The notes under the pieces: generated by a model
Seen by the model: the letters and a program-made list of their open reading frames with translations, nothing else
The model's database searches: none
What the model was told of the DNA's origin: nothing
Origin: a virus
Length of the DNA stretch: 28,477 nucleotides
Direction: 5' to 3' (one strand)
IMG/VR virus record: IMGVR_UViG_3300034101_001875
Span: 1 to 28,477 of that record
Shown here: positions 20,609 to 28,320 of the stretch, in pieces
Layout of the letters: each line of letters begins with the position of its first letter
Position numbering within the stretch: the first letter of the stretch is position 1
Translations under genes and position numbers: made by a program

Positions 20609-21028
20609 ATGTCATTAGTAGATACATTTGTTGAAGTAACTTTGAAAGATCCTCAAGACTTTTTAAAGATCAAAGAAACATTGACTAGAATTGGTGTCTC
20701 ATCGAAAACTGAGAATAAACTGTATCAGTCATGTCACATACTTCACAAAAAGGGAAAATACTATATTGTTCACTTTAAGGAACTTTTTGCCCTAGATGGA
20801 TTGTCTAGCATTTTCCCTGACCAAGATAAAGGCAGAAGAAATACAATAGCAAATTTACTAGAGGAATGGGGTTTGCTAAAGATTGTAAATAAGAGTGTGA
20901 CAAAGGATCCCATTTGCCCAATCAATCACATGAAAATTCTTCCCCACTCAGAGAAGAAAGATTGGCAACTGATACCAAAATACACTATAGGAACTCGCCA
21001 CAAAGGTATTGACAGTAGCGACAATTAG
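20609..21028 (+). CDS. regA: Translational repressor RegA
   Basis: 139 residues (T4 RegA is 122). LKDPQDFLKIKETLTRIGVSS (split), KLYQSCHILHKKGKYYIVHFKE, RRNTIANLLEEWGLLKIV and WQLIPKYTIG line up with T4 RegA nearly residue by residue. It binds AU-rich initiation sites of early mRNAs and represses their translation, including its own. The extra N-terminal residues and C-terminal tail (TRHKGIDSSDN) are local. The 20-nt region before the ATG could form a hairpin and may be a self-target. GGGAG is a modest SD. Confidence 0.95.
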   Translation: MSLVDTFVEVTLKDPQDFLKIKETLTRIGVSSKTENKLYQSCHILHKKGKYYIVHFKELFALDGLSSIFPDQDKGRRNTIANLLEEWGLLKIVNKSVTKDPICPINHMKILPHSEKKDWQLIPKYTIGTRHKGIDSSDN

Positions 21029-21037
21029 GTGTAAGAT
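21009..21037 (+). promoter_or_regulatory. Sigma70-like promoter inside the 3' end of regA
   Basis: TTGACA (21009-21014), 17-bp spacer, TAAGAT (21032-21037). The -35 lies within the last codons of regA. It would give the dUTPase message a short leader with SD GTGAGGT. Confidence 0.75.
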
Positions 21038-21066
21038 GTAACATACAACAAAGTGAGGTATAAATT

Positions 21067-21612
21067 ATGACTATGAGCGGCCCTATCCGCAATGTTTCCG
21101 TTGGCATACACAAACTTCACCCAGAAGCATTTGATCCAATTTACGCAACTACTGGTTCTGCTTGTTTTGATATCCGTGCTTGTTTCGTAAATGGAAAATG
21201 TATGGTGAAGTCATTTTCTCCTGACGGTAAGGAATACAATTCTCTAGCCGCATCAGAAACAAACGAGAATAAGTACATCAGTATAATGCCCGGACATAGG
21301 GCAATGATTCCAACACAACTTGTATTCGACATTCCAGAAGGTTGGTCTATGCGTTTGCACATGCGATCTGGATTGGCAATCAAAGGTGGTCTGATCTTGT
21401 CTAATTCTGAGGGGATCATCGATTCTGACTACATCAATGAACTGATGGTTCTAGTAACAAATACAAGTCAAGTTCCTGTTAGAATTAATCATGGAGACCG
21501 AATTTGTCAGGCTGAATTGGTTCCTGTTTACTCATGTATTTTCTATACATGTCCAGAACCACAACCAAAAACCAATAGGAGCGGCGGATTCGGTTCCACG
21601 GGTAAATCATGA
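21067..21612 (+). CDS. dut: dUTPase (deoxyuridine 5'-triphosphate nucleotidohydrolase)
   Basis: 181 residues. All five trimeric dUTPase motifs are present: 1 ATTGSACFDIRA, 2 MRSGLAIKGG, 3 EGIIDSDYINELMV (catalytic Asp), 4 GDRICQAEL, 5 RSGGFGSTG (C-terminal flexible arm). It hydrolyses dUTP to dUMP and PPi, keeping uracil out of phage DNA and feeding dTTP synthesis. An insertion after motif 1 (about residues 35-68) is longer than in minimal enzymes. Its own promoter lies in regA. It overlaps the next gene by four nt (ATGA). Confidence 0.93.
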   Translation: MTMSGPIRNVSVGIHKLHPEAFDPIYATTGSACFDIRACFVNGKCMVKSFSPDGKEYNSLAASETNENKYISIMPGHRAMIPTQLVFDIPEGWSMRLHMRSGLAIKGGLILSNSEGIIDSDYINELMVLVTNTSQVPVRINHGDRICQAELVPVYSCIFYTCPEPQPKTNRSGGFGSTGKS

Positions 21613-22430
21613 GCCAAGAACAAAAGTCATATGAAGAAGATGATAAGCCCTACATTGTGGGGTATGAATTCGGTTCAATGAAAGATTGTTTTGAGTTAGT
21701 TTCTTCAGAGCCTACTCGGGATTGGATGGATTTAACACCGAATAAATTTGCGTATCGGTGTTTACCGCTGATTATGGGCAATTCTATAGGTTGGCAACTA
21801 AAGACTAAATTCCCATTTATTGTTCATTGGAATGGTGGAGATTCACCTAAGGATCTGACTATTGGATTTCCTGATACTGATCCAAAAAGAAATGCATCTC
21901 AAAAATCATGTACGATATCTCATTTCGGATCAGGAATTCTAACTTTCAGTTTACCCTTTCTGTTCAGAACTAGCAAGGGCCATAATCTTTTTGTTATGGG
22001 TCCGGTGAACGAGCCAAGATCTCATATCACCCCATTGGTGGGTATCGTTGAGACCGATTGGCTTCCCTTTACATTCACAATGAATTGGAAAGTTACCACA
22101 CCAAACACTCCGATCATTTTTAAGCCAAACGATGTTATCTGTCAATTCTTTCCTTACCCTAGAGGATATCCGGAAAAATTTACAGCACTAACGGACAATA
22201 TTTCAAACAATCCATCCGTTTATGCCGAATATAGAAAGTGGAGTGATTCTAGAGGCGATTTCAATGCAAGACTAAAAGATCCAAATGATCCATCTGTTAC
22301 CGGAAAGGATTGGCAAAAGAACTACTTCAAAGGCACCCATAAGGATGGAACCAAATTTGAAGAGCATCAGTCTAAGTTTAACATTTGTCCATTTATGAAG
22401 TTGCCCAAGGGCAAGGAGACCACAGAATGA
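21609..22430 (+). CDS. DUF6065-like protein, unknown function
   Basis: 273 residues. The central block LFRTSKGHNLFVMGPVNEPR, then GIVETDWLPFTFTMNWKVT, then CQFFPYPRGY (each short stretch) resembles the DUF6065 family, small beta-rich proteins of unproven activity found in bacteria and phages. The N-terminal part has FELVSSEPTRDWMD and the tail is Lys/Asp-rich. It overlaps both neighbours by ATGA, lying between dUTPase and the nucleotide-related protein; a nucleotide or small-molecule role is only suggested by context. Confidence 0.6.
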   Translation: MSQEQKSYEEDDKPYIVGYEFGSMKDCFELVSSEPTRDWMDLTPNKFAYRCLPLIMGNSIGWQLKTKFPFIVHWNGGDSPKDLTIGFPDTDPKRNASQKSCTISHFGSGILTFSLPFLFRTSKGHNLFVMGPVNEPRSHITPLVGIVETDWLPFTFTMNWKVTTPNTPIIFKPNDVICQFFPYPRGYPEKFTALTDNISNNPSVYAEYRKWSDSRGDFNARLKDPNDPSVTGKDWQKNYFKGTHKDGTKFEEHQSKFNICPFMKLPKGKETTE

Positions 22431-22759
22431 CCCGTGATGAACTATTGAAGTCCCATAATGAATTAACGAAAAGGGCTTATGAACTCATGAAGCGAAAGAA
22501 CGCTGATTATGCCGGTAAGGCTGGCACAGAGCCTTTCGCAAACTTTACTCGCTGCGAGGCGATGGGCATCTGCACTACAGAGGCAGGAATGCTTGTTCGA
22601 ATGACAGACAAGTTATCAAGACTTTCTTCGTTTGTTGAAGCAGGGACTTTCCAAGTTAAGGACGAGAGTCTTGAAGACACCTGTGTTGACATCATCAATT
22701 ATGCCGTTCTGTTTCACACCTTTGTTCAGGACAAGAAGAATTCAAACCGAAAGGATTGA
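22427..22759 (+). CDS. Nucleotide-modification-associated (DUF1599-type) protein
   Basis: 110 residues from the ATG overlapping the upstream stop (ATGA), with AAGGAGA 7 nt ahead. KNADYAGKAGTEPFANF, then MLVRMTDKLSRLSSFVEAG, then DESLEDTCVDIINYAVLF is the DUF1599 pattern: an all-helical domain related to MazG-type NTP pyrophosphohydrolases (charged E/D residues from helices bind metal). The role is presumed to be nucleotide metabolism. Metal-ligand positions D95 and E91 region are present in type. Substrate unknown. Confidence 0.75.
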   Translation: MTRDELLKSHNELTKRAYELMKRKNADYAGKAGTEPFANFTRCEAMGICTTEAGMLVRMTDKLSRLSSFVEAGTFQVKDESLEDTCVDIINYAVLFHTFVQDKKNSNRKD

Positions 22760-22763
22760 TTTC

Positions 22764-23174
22764 ATGAAATGGATTCTTATTCTCGCATGCGTGTGTGCGC
22801 TTGCGTGTGCGCCTGCGCCCGTGCGTGTACCCTCTGCATTGACACCCAAACTTCTTGCTGCTATTCGACAAGTCGAAAGTGGCGGGAACGATAATGCTGT
22901 TGGTGATCAAGGTCGAGCGATTGGCCCCTATCAGGTATGGGAAATTTATTGGAAAGATGCGGTCGAGTACGATAAAACAATTGGCGGTTCATATAAGGAC
23001 TGCTATAATCCCGAATATGCAAAGAGAGTTGTTGTCGCATACCTAACTCGGTATGCTCCAAAGAATGCAACGGCAGAAGATTTAGCAAGGATCCACAATG
23101 GGGGTCCAAGCGGACATAAGAAGTCTGCAACAATTAAGTATTGGAAGAAAGTTGAAAAGGAGATGAAAAAGTGA
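22764..23174 (+). CDS. Exported lysozyme/transglycosylase-like protein
   Basis: 136 residues. Residues 1-15 (MKWILILACVCALAC) form a signal sequence with Cys at 9, 11 and 15; A-L-A-C could be a weak lipobox, so either a secreted protein or a lipoprotein. The core VESGGNDNAVGDQGRAIGPYQV around E38 is the catalytic region of lysozyme-like muramidases/lytic transglycosylases, followed by an NGGPSG stretch. Only 136 residues in total. It should act on peptidoglycan; a Sec-exported endolysin, entry-independent remodeller or exclusion factor are options. The signal-coding DNA is strikingly alternating CG/TG. Confidence 0.8.
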   Translation: MKWILILACVCALACAPAPVRVPSALTPKLLAAIRQVESGGNDNAVGDQGRAIGPYQVWEIYWKDAVEYDKTIGGSYKDCYNPEYAKRVVVAYLTRYAPKNATAEDLARIHNGGPSGHKKSATIKYWKKVEKEMKK

Positions 23175-23566
23175 AAAAGCCATTCGGATACTCGTATTAT
23201 CTTGATATGTACAAATGTCGTGTTGGAGCAGCAGACGATTTGGAACTACATTATCGGTTTCTCGAAAATGTAGTTGACAAGATCGGCATGACTCGCATGA
23301 GTCAGCCTTTCGTGATCCATGCTCCAACCCACAACGGCGTGGAGGTGTACCCCAATAAGGCAGGAGTCAGTGGTTGGGTTCCGCTTATTGAGAGTGGCAT
23401 TCAGATTCACTCCATTGAACCCACTCATTTCATCACGCTTGATGTTTACTCCTGCAATAAATTCGACAAGGATATTATTCTTCAGTATGCAAGGGCATGT
23501 TTCGGGTTTAAGAAATTCGAAGAGCATTACTTTGAGCGTGGAATTGAATATGGAGATGATGAATGA
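23171..23566 (+). CDS. speD: S-adenosylmethionine decarboxylase-like protein (SpeD/SpeH-type)
   Basis: 131 residues from a GTG overlapping the upstream stop (GTGA). GYSYYLDMYKC, then GVSGWVPLIES-G-IQIHSIEP, then LDVYSC is the pattern of prokaryotic AdoMet decarboxylase: Ser75 after Glu74 is where self-cleavage makes the pyruvoyl group, and H80 and C95 are the usual catalytic His and Cys. The residue after Ser is Gly rather than His as in most SpeH. The enzyme makes decarboxylated AdoMet for spermidine synthesis. T4-like cyanophages carry such genes. Function depends on self-processing, which the altered site may affect. Confidence 0.75.
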   Translation: MKKPFGYSYYLDMYKCRVGAADDLELHYRFLENVVDKIGMTRMSQPFVIHAPTHNGVEVYPNKAGVSGWVPLIESGIQIHSIEPTHFITLDVYSCNKFDKDIILQYARACFGFKKFEEHYFERGIEYGDDE

Positions 23567-24519
23567 CGAATTATCAAATCATTCAGGGCGACTGCATTGA
23601 AGGCATGAAGACTCTGCCTGACGGGTGCGTACACACTTGCATCACATCACCTCCCTATTTCGGACTCCGTTCATACGATGGTGGTGACAGCGAGATCGGA
23701 CGGGAGGATACCGTTGACGGCTATGTGCAGAAGATGGTAGAGGTGTTTCGTGAGGTTCATCGCATTCTCCGTGATGACGGTACTCTGTGGTTAAATCTTG
23801 GCGACTCGTACATGAGTGCAAAGAACTGTGCCCCGCCACCACAGACTATTGGTGGGCAGCGTGGAATGCCTTCAGACTTCATCCCTCCTAATCGCAAGGA
23901 TCAAAGAGGGCTTAAGGGTAAGGACTTGATTGGTATTCCTTGGAGAGTTGCACTTGCCCTACAGGCTGATGGATGGTATCTGCGGCAGGACATCATCTGG
24001 AGCAAGCCGAATCCGATGCCTGAAAGTGTGGAAGACCGCTGCACCAGAGCGCATGAGTACATTTTCATGTTGACTAAGAAGCCCAAATACTATTACGATC
24101 ACAATGCCATTAAGGAGGACGCTGTGGGTAAGCCTCATGCTCCTGGTAACAAGAGCCGCACACAACCCGAAGAAAAGGGTGCCCGTGATCCAGCATTAGA
24201 GCCTGATAGGGTGTGGGGAGCAGACGGCAAGCGCAACAAGCGTTCTGTGTGGACGGTGAACACGAAGGGCTACAAGGGTGCACACTTTGCTGTATATCCC
24301 GAGAACTTGATTGAGCCGTGTGTGCTTGCGGGATGTCCTGAAGGGGGAACTGTATTCGATCCGTTCACAGGCAGCGGCACCACGGCTGTAGTTGCCATGA
24401 AGAACGGTCGCAACTACATCGGCACCGAACTGAACCCCGAGTATGTGAAGATCGCAGAAGAGCGTATTGCAGATGAAATAAAACCTAATCTTTTGGAGAT
24501 GATGAATGAGCAAATTTAG
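23563..24519 (+). CDS. DNA methyltransferase (N4-cytosine/N6-adenine type)
   Basis: 318 residues. Catalytic motif IV T-S-P-P-Y (28-32) at the N-terminus and AdoMet-binding DPFTGSGTT (266-274) with ...GTELNPEY near the C-terminus give the beta-class order. TSPPY is usual for N4-cytosine and some N6-adenine enzymes, so the base is not decided. Target recognition should lie between (about 60-240). It overlaps the SAM decarboxylase gene by four nt; the two both use AdoMet. No restriction partner is visible, so protection of phage DNA is the simple explanation. Base composition is GC-richer than nearby genes, suggesting a later acquisition. Confidence 0.88.
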   Translation: MTNYQIIQGDCIEGMKTLPDGCVHTCITSPPYFGLRSYDGGDSEIGREDTVDGYVQKMVEVFREVHRILRDDGTLWLNLGDSYMSAKNCAPPPQTIGGQRGMPSDFIPPNRKDQRGLKGKDLIGIPWRVALALQADGWYLRQDIIWSKPNPMPESVEDRCTRAHEYIFMLTKKPKYYYDHNAIKEDAVGKPHAPGNKSRTQPEEKGARDPALEPDRVWGADGKRNKRSVWTVNTKGYKGAHFAVYPENLIEPCVLAGCPEGGTVFDPFTGSGTTAVVAMKNGRNYIGTELNPEYVKIAEERIADEIKPNLLEMMNEQI

Positions 24520-24775
24520 ACCGATTGGCAAATGGGTAAGCGTTAAGACACCAGGACTTGGTCAGCAAAAGAAGACCAAGGAAGGTATCATTTATACTGA
24601 AAAAATTACCAACAAAAACATTTGGAGTGTTGTTGTATCCGTTGGAGACAAACTAACAGAGGACATCAAAATTGGGGATAAAATTCTTTGGGATTTGACA
24701 AAAAATGGTGGACGAGGACATGGTGGTTGTGATATAGTACACCAAGATTGGATCTTAGCAGTAGAGCGTGAATGA
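24506..24775 (+). CDS. GroES/gp31-like co-chaperonin
   Basis: 89 residues. FRPIGKWVSVK, then the mobile-loop-like PGLGQQKKTKEGIIYTEK with G-I-I (IVL in GroES, III in T4 gp31), VVVSVGDKL, IKIGDKILWD and C-terminal ILAVERE align with GroES in order. It would cap host GroEL to fold phage proteins, as gp31 does for the major capsid protein. Overlaps the methyltransferase by 14 nt and the polymerase by four, so expression is coupled to the polymerase. Identification is by pattern; sequence similarity is modest. Confidence 0.75.
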   Translation: MSKFRPIGKWVSVKTPGLGQQKKTKEGIIYTEKITNKNIWSVVVSVGDKLTEDIKIGDKILWDLTKNGGRGHGGCDIVHQDWILAVERE

Positions 24776-27324
24776 GCAAATTCTACACACATGTTGCCTG
24801 CAAAGGCGGTAAGATCCTGCATCGGGGGTGGGACGATGATGGTAGACGGATTCATGAATCTGTTCCATTTCGTCCTTCCCTCTTCGTGAGAGATTCAAAA
24901 TCATCCGATCCGCCAAAGTACAAGACCATCAACGGTATGGCTCTCCGTGAAATCGACTTCCCGAATCAGTATGATATGCGGGAGTTCATGGATGAATATG
25001 GCAAGTACGAAGGATTCACCATCTACGGTGAGATCGATTCCCAATATCAGTTTATTGCTAAAGAATACAGAGGAGACTCCGAAGTCGATTATAATCCTAA
25101 TCACATTAGGGTAATGTATATCGATATCGAAGTTGAGAGTGAGAACGGGTTTGCATCCCCCGAAGATCCTACTGAAAGAGTTAATGTTATTACTATTCGA
25201 ATGTCGGATGGTAAAGGATATACTCTCGCTCTACATGACTTCGATGTTTCGGGTGTCAAGTGTTTCTCGTTTGATGATGACGAGAGAGCCTTGCTCAGTC
25301 ACTTCGTTGATCTTTGGGAGTCATTAGACACCGATATTGTTTCAGGGTGGAATGTCAATGCCTTTGACATGCCATATCTCTACAACAGAATTACTGCTCT
25401 ACTAGGTAAGAAGACAGCACAGAAACTATCTCCTTGGAATATTGTTCGTGATCGTAAAGTGACTGATCAGAATAGAACATATACCGTCTATGAGTTTACG
25501 GGGATGACTATTCTCGACTATATTGAATTGTACAAGAAGTTCACTTTCGTTAAGCAAGAGTCATATCGATTGGGATTCATTGCATCTACCGAACTTGGCG
25601 AAGATAAGATCGCTTACGATGACATCGGCACAATCACAGACTTTTATCGTCGTGACTTTCAGCGATTCGTGGAGTATAATGTTCGTGATGTTGATCTTGT
25701 TGTTGGGCTTGAGAATAAGTTACGCCTGATCGAACTTGCGCTCGGTCTTGCATACTCTTCAAGAACAAACTATGGTGATGTGTTTACACAGGTTCGCATG
25801 TGGGATTCCATCATTTACAATTACTTGTTGCAGCGTAACACGATCATTCCGCCACGAAAGAAGTCGGATAAAGACGAGCAATTTGAAGGTGCTTATGTAA
25901 AAGACCCACAAGTGGGACAACACGATTGGGTTGTCTCGTTTGACTTGGACAGTCTCTATCCCCACCTCATCATGCAGTATAATATCTCACCTGAAACAAA
26001 GACGGACAAGTCTTTCTTGTTTCTTCGTGGCAATCTTAATCCTGATATGATTCTAGACAATACTGACAAAGTCGAGGATCAGAGTCGATCTGCTTCTGAG
26101 AACGGCGTTAGCATCTGTGCAAATGGTGTGGCATTTACTAATGAGTTTAGAGGATTTCTCCCCGAACTCATGGATACCATGTATGAGCAGAGAAAGCAGT
26201 TCAAGAAGAAGATGCTTGAGTTGAAAGCATTCCTTAAGAACAATCCCGATTTGTCTGCTGATGAGGTCGATGAAAAGAAGCGAGAGATCGCCAAGTACGG
26301 CAACTTCCAACTTGTCCGAAAGGTGCAGTTGAACTCTGCGTATGGTGCATTGGGCAATCAGTACTGTCGTTACTATGATTTGGAAATGGCAGAGGCCATT
26401 ACTGTTTCAGGTCAGTTGTCTGCTCGTTGGATTGAAAAGCAATTGAACGAGTTTCTAAACAAAGTTTGTGAGACTGTAGGTGTTGACTATGTTATTGCAT
26501 CGGATACAGATTCAGTATATCTGCGAATGTCCGAGTTGGTGAATAAGATGTCTCCCAATAAGTCTCAAGAGAAGACAGTTGACTTTATCGATAAGTCCTG
26601 CAAGAGCATCATCCTCCCATTCATCGCAAAGAAGTATGATGAATTAGCAAAGCGTATGAATGCTTACGCCAACAAGATGTCCATGAAGCGAGAATCGATT
26701 GCGGCCAAGGGAATTTGGACTGCAAAGAAAAGATATGCTTTAACTGTTCTGAAGGGTGAAGACGATGTTTATATGGACACACCCGAACTCAAGATTACCG
26801 GTCTTGAGATGGTGAAGTCATCCACTCCCGCCATCGTGCGTAAGCGACTCAAGGAGGCCATGGAGATCGTCATGCTGAAGGATGAGAGTAACCTCCGTAG
26901 GTTCGTTCAGGACTTCCATGCTGAGTTTATACGGCTTCCTGCCGACAAGGTAGCCTTCCCCCGTGGATGCAATGGGCTTGACACCTACGGGGACTACAGC
27001 AGCATATACAAGAAGGCGACACCAATTGCCCCCAAGGGTGCGCTGATATACAATCATTGGATTCGAATGAAGAAACTTGGTAAGAAGTATCCTATGATCC
27101 GTGAGGGCGAGAAGATTAAGTATCTTTACCTTCGAATGCCTAATCCTATCAACGAAAAAGTAATTTCATTCGTAACTTCTTTGCCCGAGGAACTCTCCTT
27201 AGATAAGCACATCGACTACGAAATGCAGTTTGAGAAATCTTTTGTTCAACCTCTGACTGCAATCGTTGAGATAATTGGTTGGAAACTTGAAGAAACATCA
27301 TCATTAGAGGATCTATTTGTATGA
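24772..27324 (+). CDS. 43: DNA polymerase, family B (T4 gp43-like)
   Basis: 850 residues (T4 898). Proofreading exonuclease motifs: Exo I D118-I-E120 (YIDIE), Exo II N196-A-F-D199, Exo III Y302-x3-D306. Polymerase motifs: A D391-L-D-S-L-Y-P, B K517-x3-N521-x2-Y524-G525, C D578-T-D580. All catalytic residues are present, so it should be an active replicative enzyme with proofreading. C-terminus ends in ETSSLEDLFV, a clamp-binding-like tail (L-x-x-L-F). Start is the ATG that overlaps the co-chaperonin stop. No intein or intron is visible. Confidence 0.97.
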   Translation: MSKFYTHVACKGGKILHRGWDDDGRRIHESVPFRPSLFVRDSKSSDPPKYKTINGMALREIDFPNQYDMREFMDEYGKYEGFTIYGEIDSQYQFIAKEYRGDSEVDYNPNHIRVMYIDIEVESENGFASPEDPTERVNVITIRMSDGKGYTLALHDFDVSGVKCFSFDDDERALLSHFVDLWESLDTDIVSGWNVNAFDMPYLYNRITALLGKKTAQKLSPWNIVRDRKVTDQNRTYTVYEFTGMTILDYIELYKKFTFVKQESYRLGFIASTELGEDKIAYDDIGTITDFYRRDFQRFVEYNVRDVDLVVGLENKLRLIELALGLAYSSRTNYGDVFTQVRMWDSIIYNYLLQRNTIIPPRKKSDKDEQFEGAYVKDPQVGQHDWVVSFDLDSLYPHLIMQYNISPETKTDKSFLFLRGNLNPDMILDNTDKVEDQSRSASENGVSICANGVAFTNEFRGFLPELMDTMYEQRKQFKKKMLELKAFLKNNPDLSADEVDEKKREIAKYGNFQLVRKVQLNSAYGALGNQYCRYYDLEMAEAITVSGQLSARWIEKQLNEFLNKVCETVGVDYVIASDTDSVYLRMSELVNKMSPNKSQEKTVDFIDKSCKSIILPFIAKKYDELAKRMNAYANKMSMKRESIAAKGIWTAKKRYALTVLKGEDDVYMDTPELKITGLEMVKSSTPAIVRKRLKEAMEIVMLKDESNLRRFVQDFHAEFIRLPADKVAFPRGCNGLDTYGDYSSIYKKATPIAPKGALIYNHWIRMKKLGKKYPMIREGEKIKYLYLRMPNPINEKVISFVTSLPEELSLDKHIDYEMQFEKSFVQPLTAIVEIIGWKLEETSSLEDLFV

Positions 27325-27512
27325 CAAACGAAATCAATCATGCACAGTCGCTCATGAATCTTATTACTATTCTGGTCATTTTAGGTGGACTTGGTATTCT
27401 TTGGTCTAGTTTCTTAGAATGGTTGTATGTTGAAAAACCAAACAAGAATACTAAAAACACCAGAAAGCGATCAGTTGCCAAAAAGAAGAGGCAAGATAAG
27501 TTCGCTAAATAG
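27321..27512 (+). CDS. Small membrane protein with basic tail
   Basis: 63 residues overlapping the gp43 stop by four nt (ATGA). Transmembrane segment at about 12-33 (LMNLITILVILGGLGILWSSFL), then a Lys/Arg-rich C-terminus (KNTRKRSVAKKKRQDKFAK), which should remain cytoplasmic and could contact nucleic acid. No family recognised. The late-type box CTAAATA begins within its last codons. Confidence 0.65.
   Translation: MTNEINHAQSLMNLITILVILGGLGILWSSFLEWLYVEKPNKNTKNTRKRSVAKKKRQDKFAK
27505..27511 (+). promoter_or_regulatory. T4-late-like promoter box CTAAATA, leaderless arrangement
   Basis: CTAAATA, 5 nt, ATG at 27517, no SD. Same spacing as at 5316, 12308 and 15637. Confidence 0.65.
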
Positions 27513-27516
27513 TTTC

Positions 27517-28263
27517 ATGGATCGTTTCGGGACTTTCACATCTCATAAGGTAAAACTACCACATGCTCATCTGTGTTTTGATGATCATTGTATATCTAAT
27601 TGGCATTACAATGCTAGAGACATTCTCAGAAAACATGATGCTAAAGCCGTATTTTACATCGATTCATTCGATCAATTGAGTAATTCAGACATTGATTTGA
27701 TTTTTGAATTAAAGAAAGATGGTCATGTTATAGGGTGTCATGGGGTTTCTCATAAGGATGCCCTAGAGTACGGTGAAACGGATAATTACATAGATGAAGA
27801 GGTAATTCCTGCTATGGAGTCAATGGCAGCGGTTGGACTTCCACCAACACATTTCGCTTTCCCCTATTCAAGTTTCAATTCTTCTCTTTATGATGCAGTA
27901 TCTGATATGTTCTGTTATATCAGGCTTAGACCAGGACAAAACACTCTATACAATGATAGATTTTTATTGATGCGACATGCTGATATGCTACGGGAAAGAG
28001 AAGGCGGAAGAAATAGCGAGACCTACGAACACAGAATTCGTCGTGGAGATATGGTCAATGTTATTGATGAAATCGACACCAAATTGAAAATGGGTCTAGG
28101 CATAAACTTAGTTTTCCATGATGTTCACCCACAGTCGCAGAAAAATAATGGAACACATGCAGATAAATTGGGATTTGTCACAAAGGAAGAACTAGATACC
28201 GTGCTGTCTGCCGTTAAGATGGCAGGTGCTTCATTTGAGACATTTGAATGTTCAACTAATTGA
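27517..28263 (+). CDS. Polysaccharide deacetylase-like (NodB-fold) protein
   Basis: 248 residues from ATG 27517; the frame is open further upstream but that region codes for the membrane protein, and the late box at 27505 fits this start. NodB motifs: C20-F-D22-D23 (TFDD-like), H75-x3-H79 metal ligands, FPY (115-117), L198-V-F-H201-D202 (LxHD-like). It would remove N-acetyl (or similar) groups from a glycan, in a Zn-dependent reaction. There is no signal peptide, so it is presumably cytoplasmic or virion-associated. Its place between gp43 and uvsX is unusual for replication functions. Confidence 0.75.
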   Translation: MDRFGTFTSHKVKLPHAHLCFDDHCISNWHYNARDILRKHDAKAVFYIDSFDQLSNSDIDLIFELKKDGHVIGCHGVSHKDALEYGETDNYIDEEVIPAMESMAAVGLPPTHFAFPYSSFNSSLYDAVSDMFCYIRLRPGQNTLYNDRFLLMRHADMLREREGGRNSETYEHRIRRGDMVNVIDEIDTKLKMGLGINLVFHDVHPQSQKNNGTHADKLGFVTKEELDTVLSAVKMAGASFETFECSTN

Positions 28264-28292
28264 TTGACACACTAACTTATAGGGGATATAAT
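28264..28292 (+). promoter_or_regulatory. Sigma70 promoter with palindrome over -10
   Basis: TTGACA (28264-28269), 17-bp spacer, TATAAT (28287-28292). The -10 box is embedded in GGGGAT-ATA-ATCCCC (28282-28296), a perfect inverted repeat that could be an operator. Leader about 22 nt with SD TGGAGA. Confidence 0.88.
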
Positions 28293-28320
28293 CCCCAAAT
28301 CACTTTGTAATGGAGATACT

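Noticed and set aside
22695-23133. Minus-strand frames under the lysozyme and decarboxylase genes
   Set aside because: Shadows of well-supported + strand genes; no ribosome-binding sites or protein motifs.
23274-23300. TTGACA inside the AdoMet decarboxylase gene
   Set aside because: No suitable -10 box 16-18 bp downstream; lies within coding sequence.
27427-27516. Earlier start for the deacetylase-like gene
   Set aside because: It overlaps the membrane protein's basic tail, and the late box at 27505 plus 5-nt spacing point to 27517. NodB homology begins after it.
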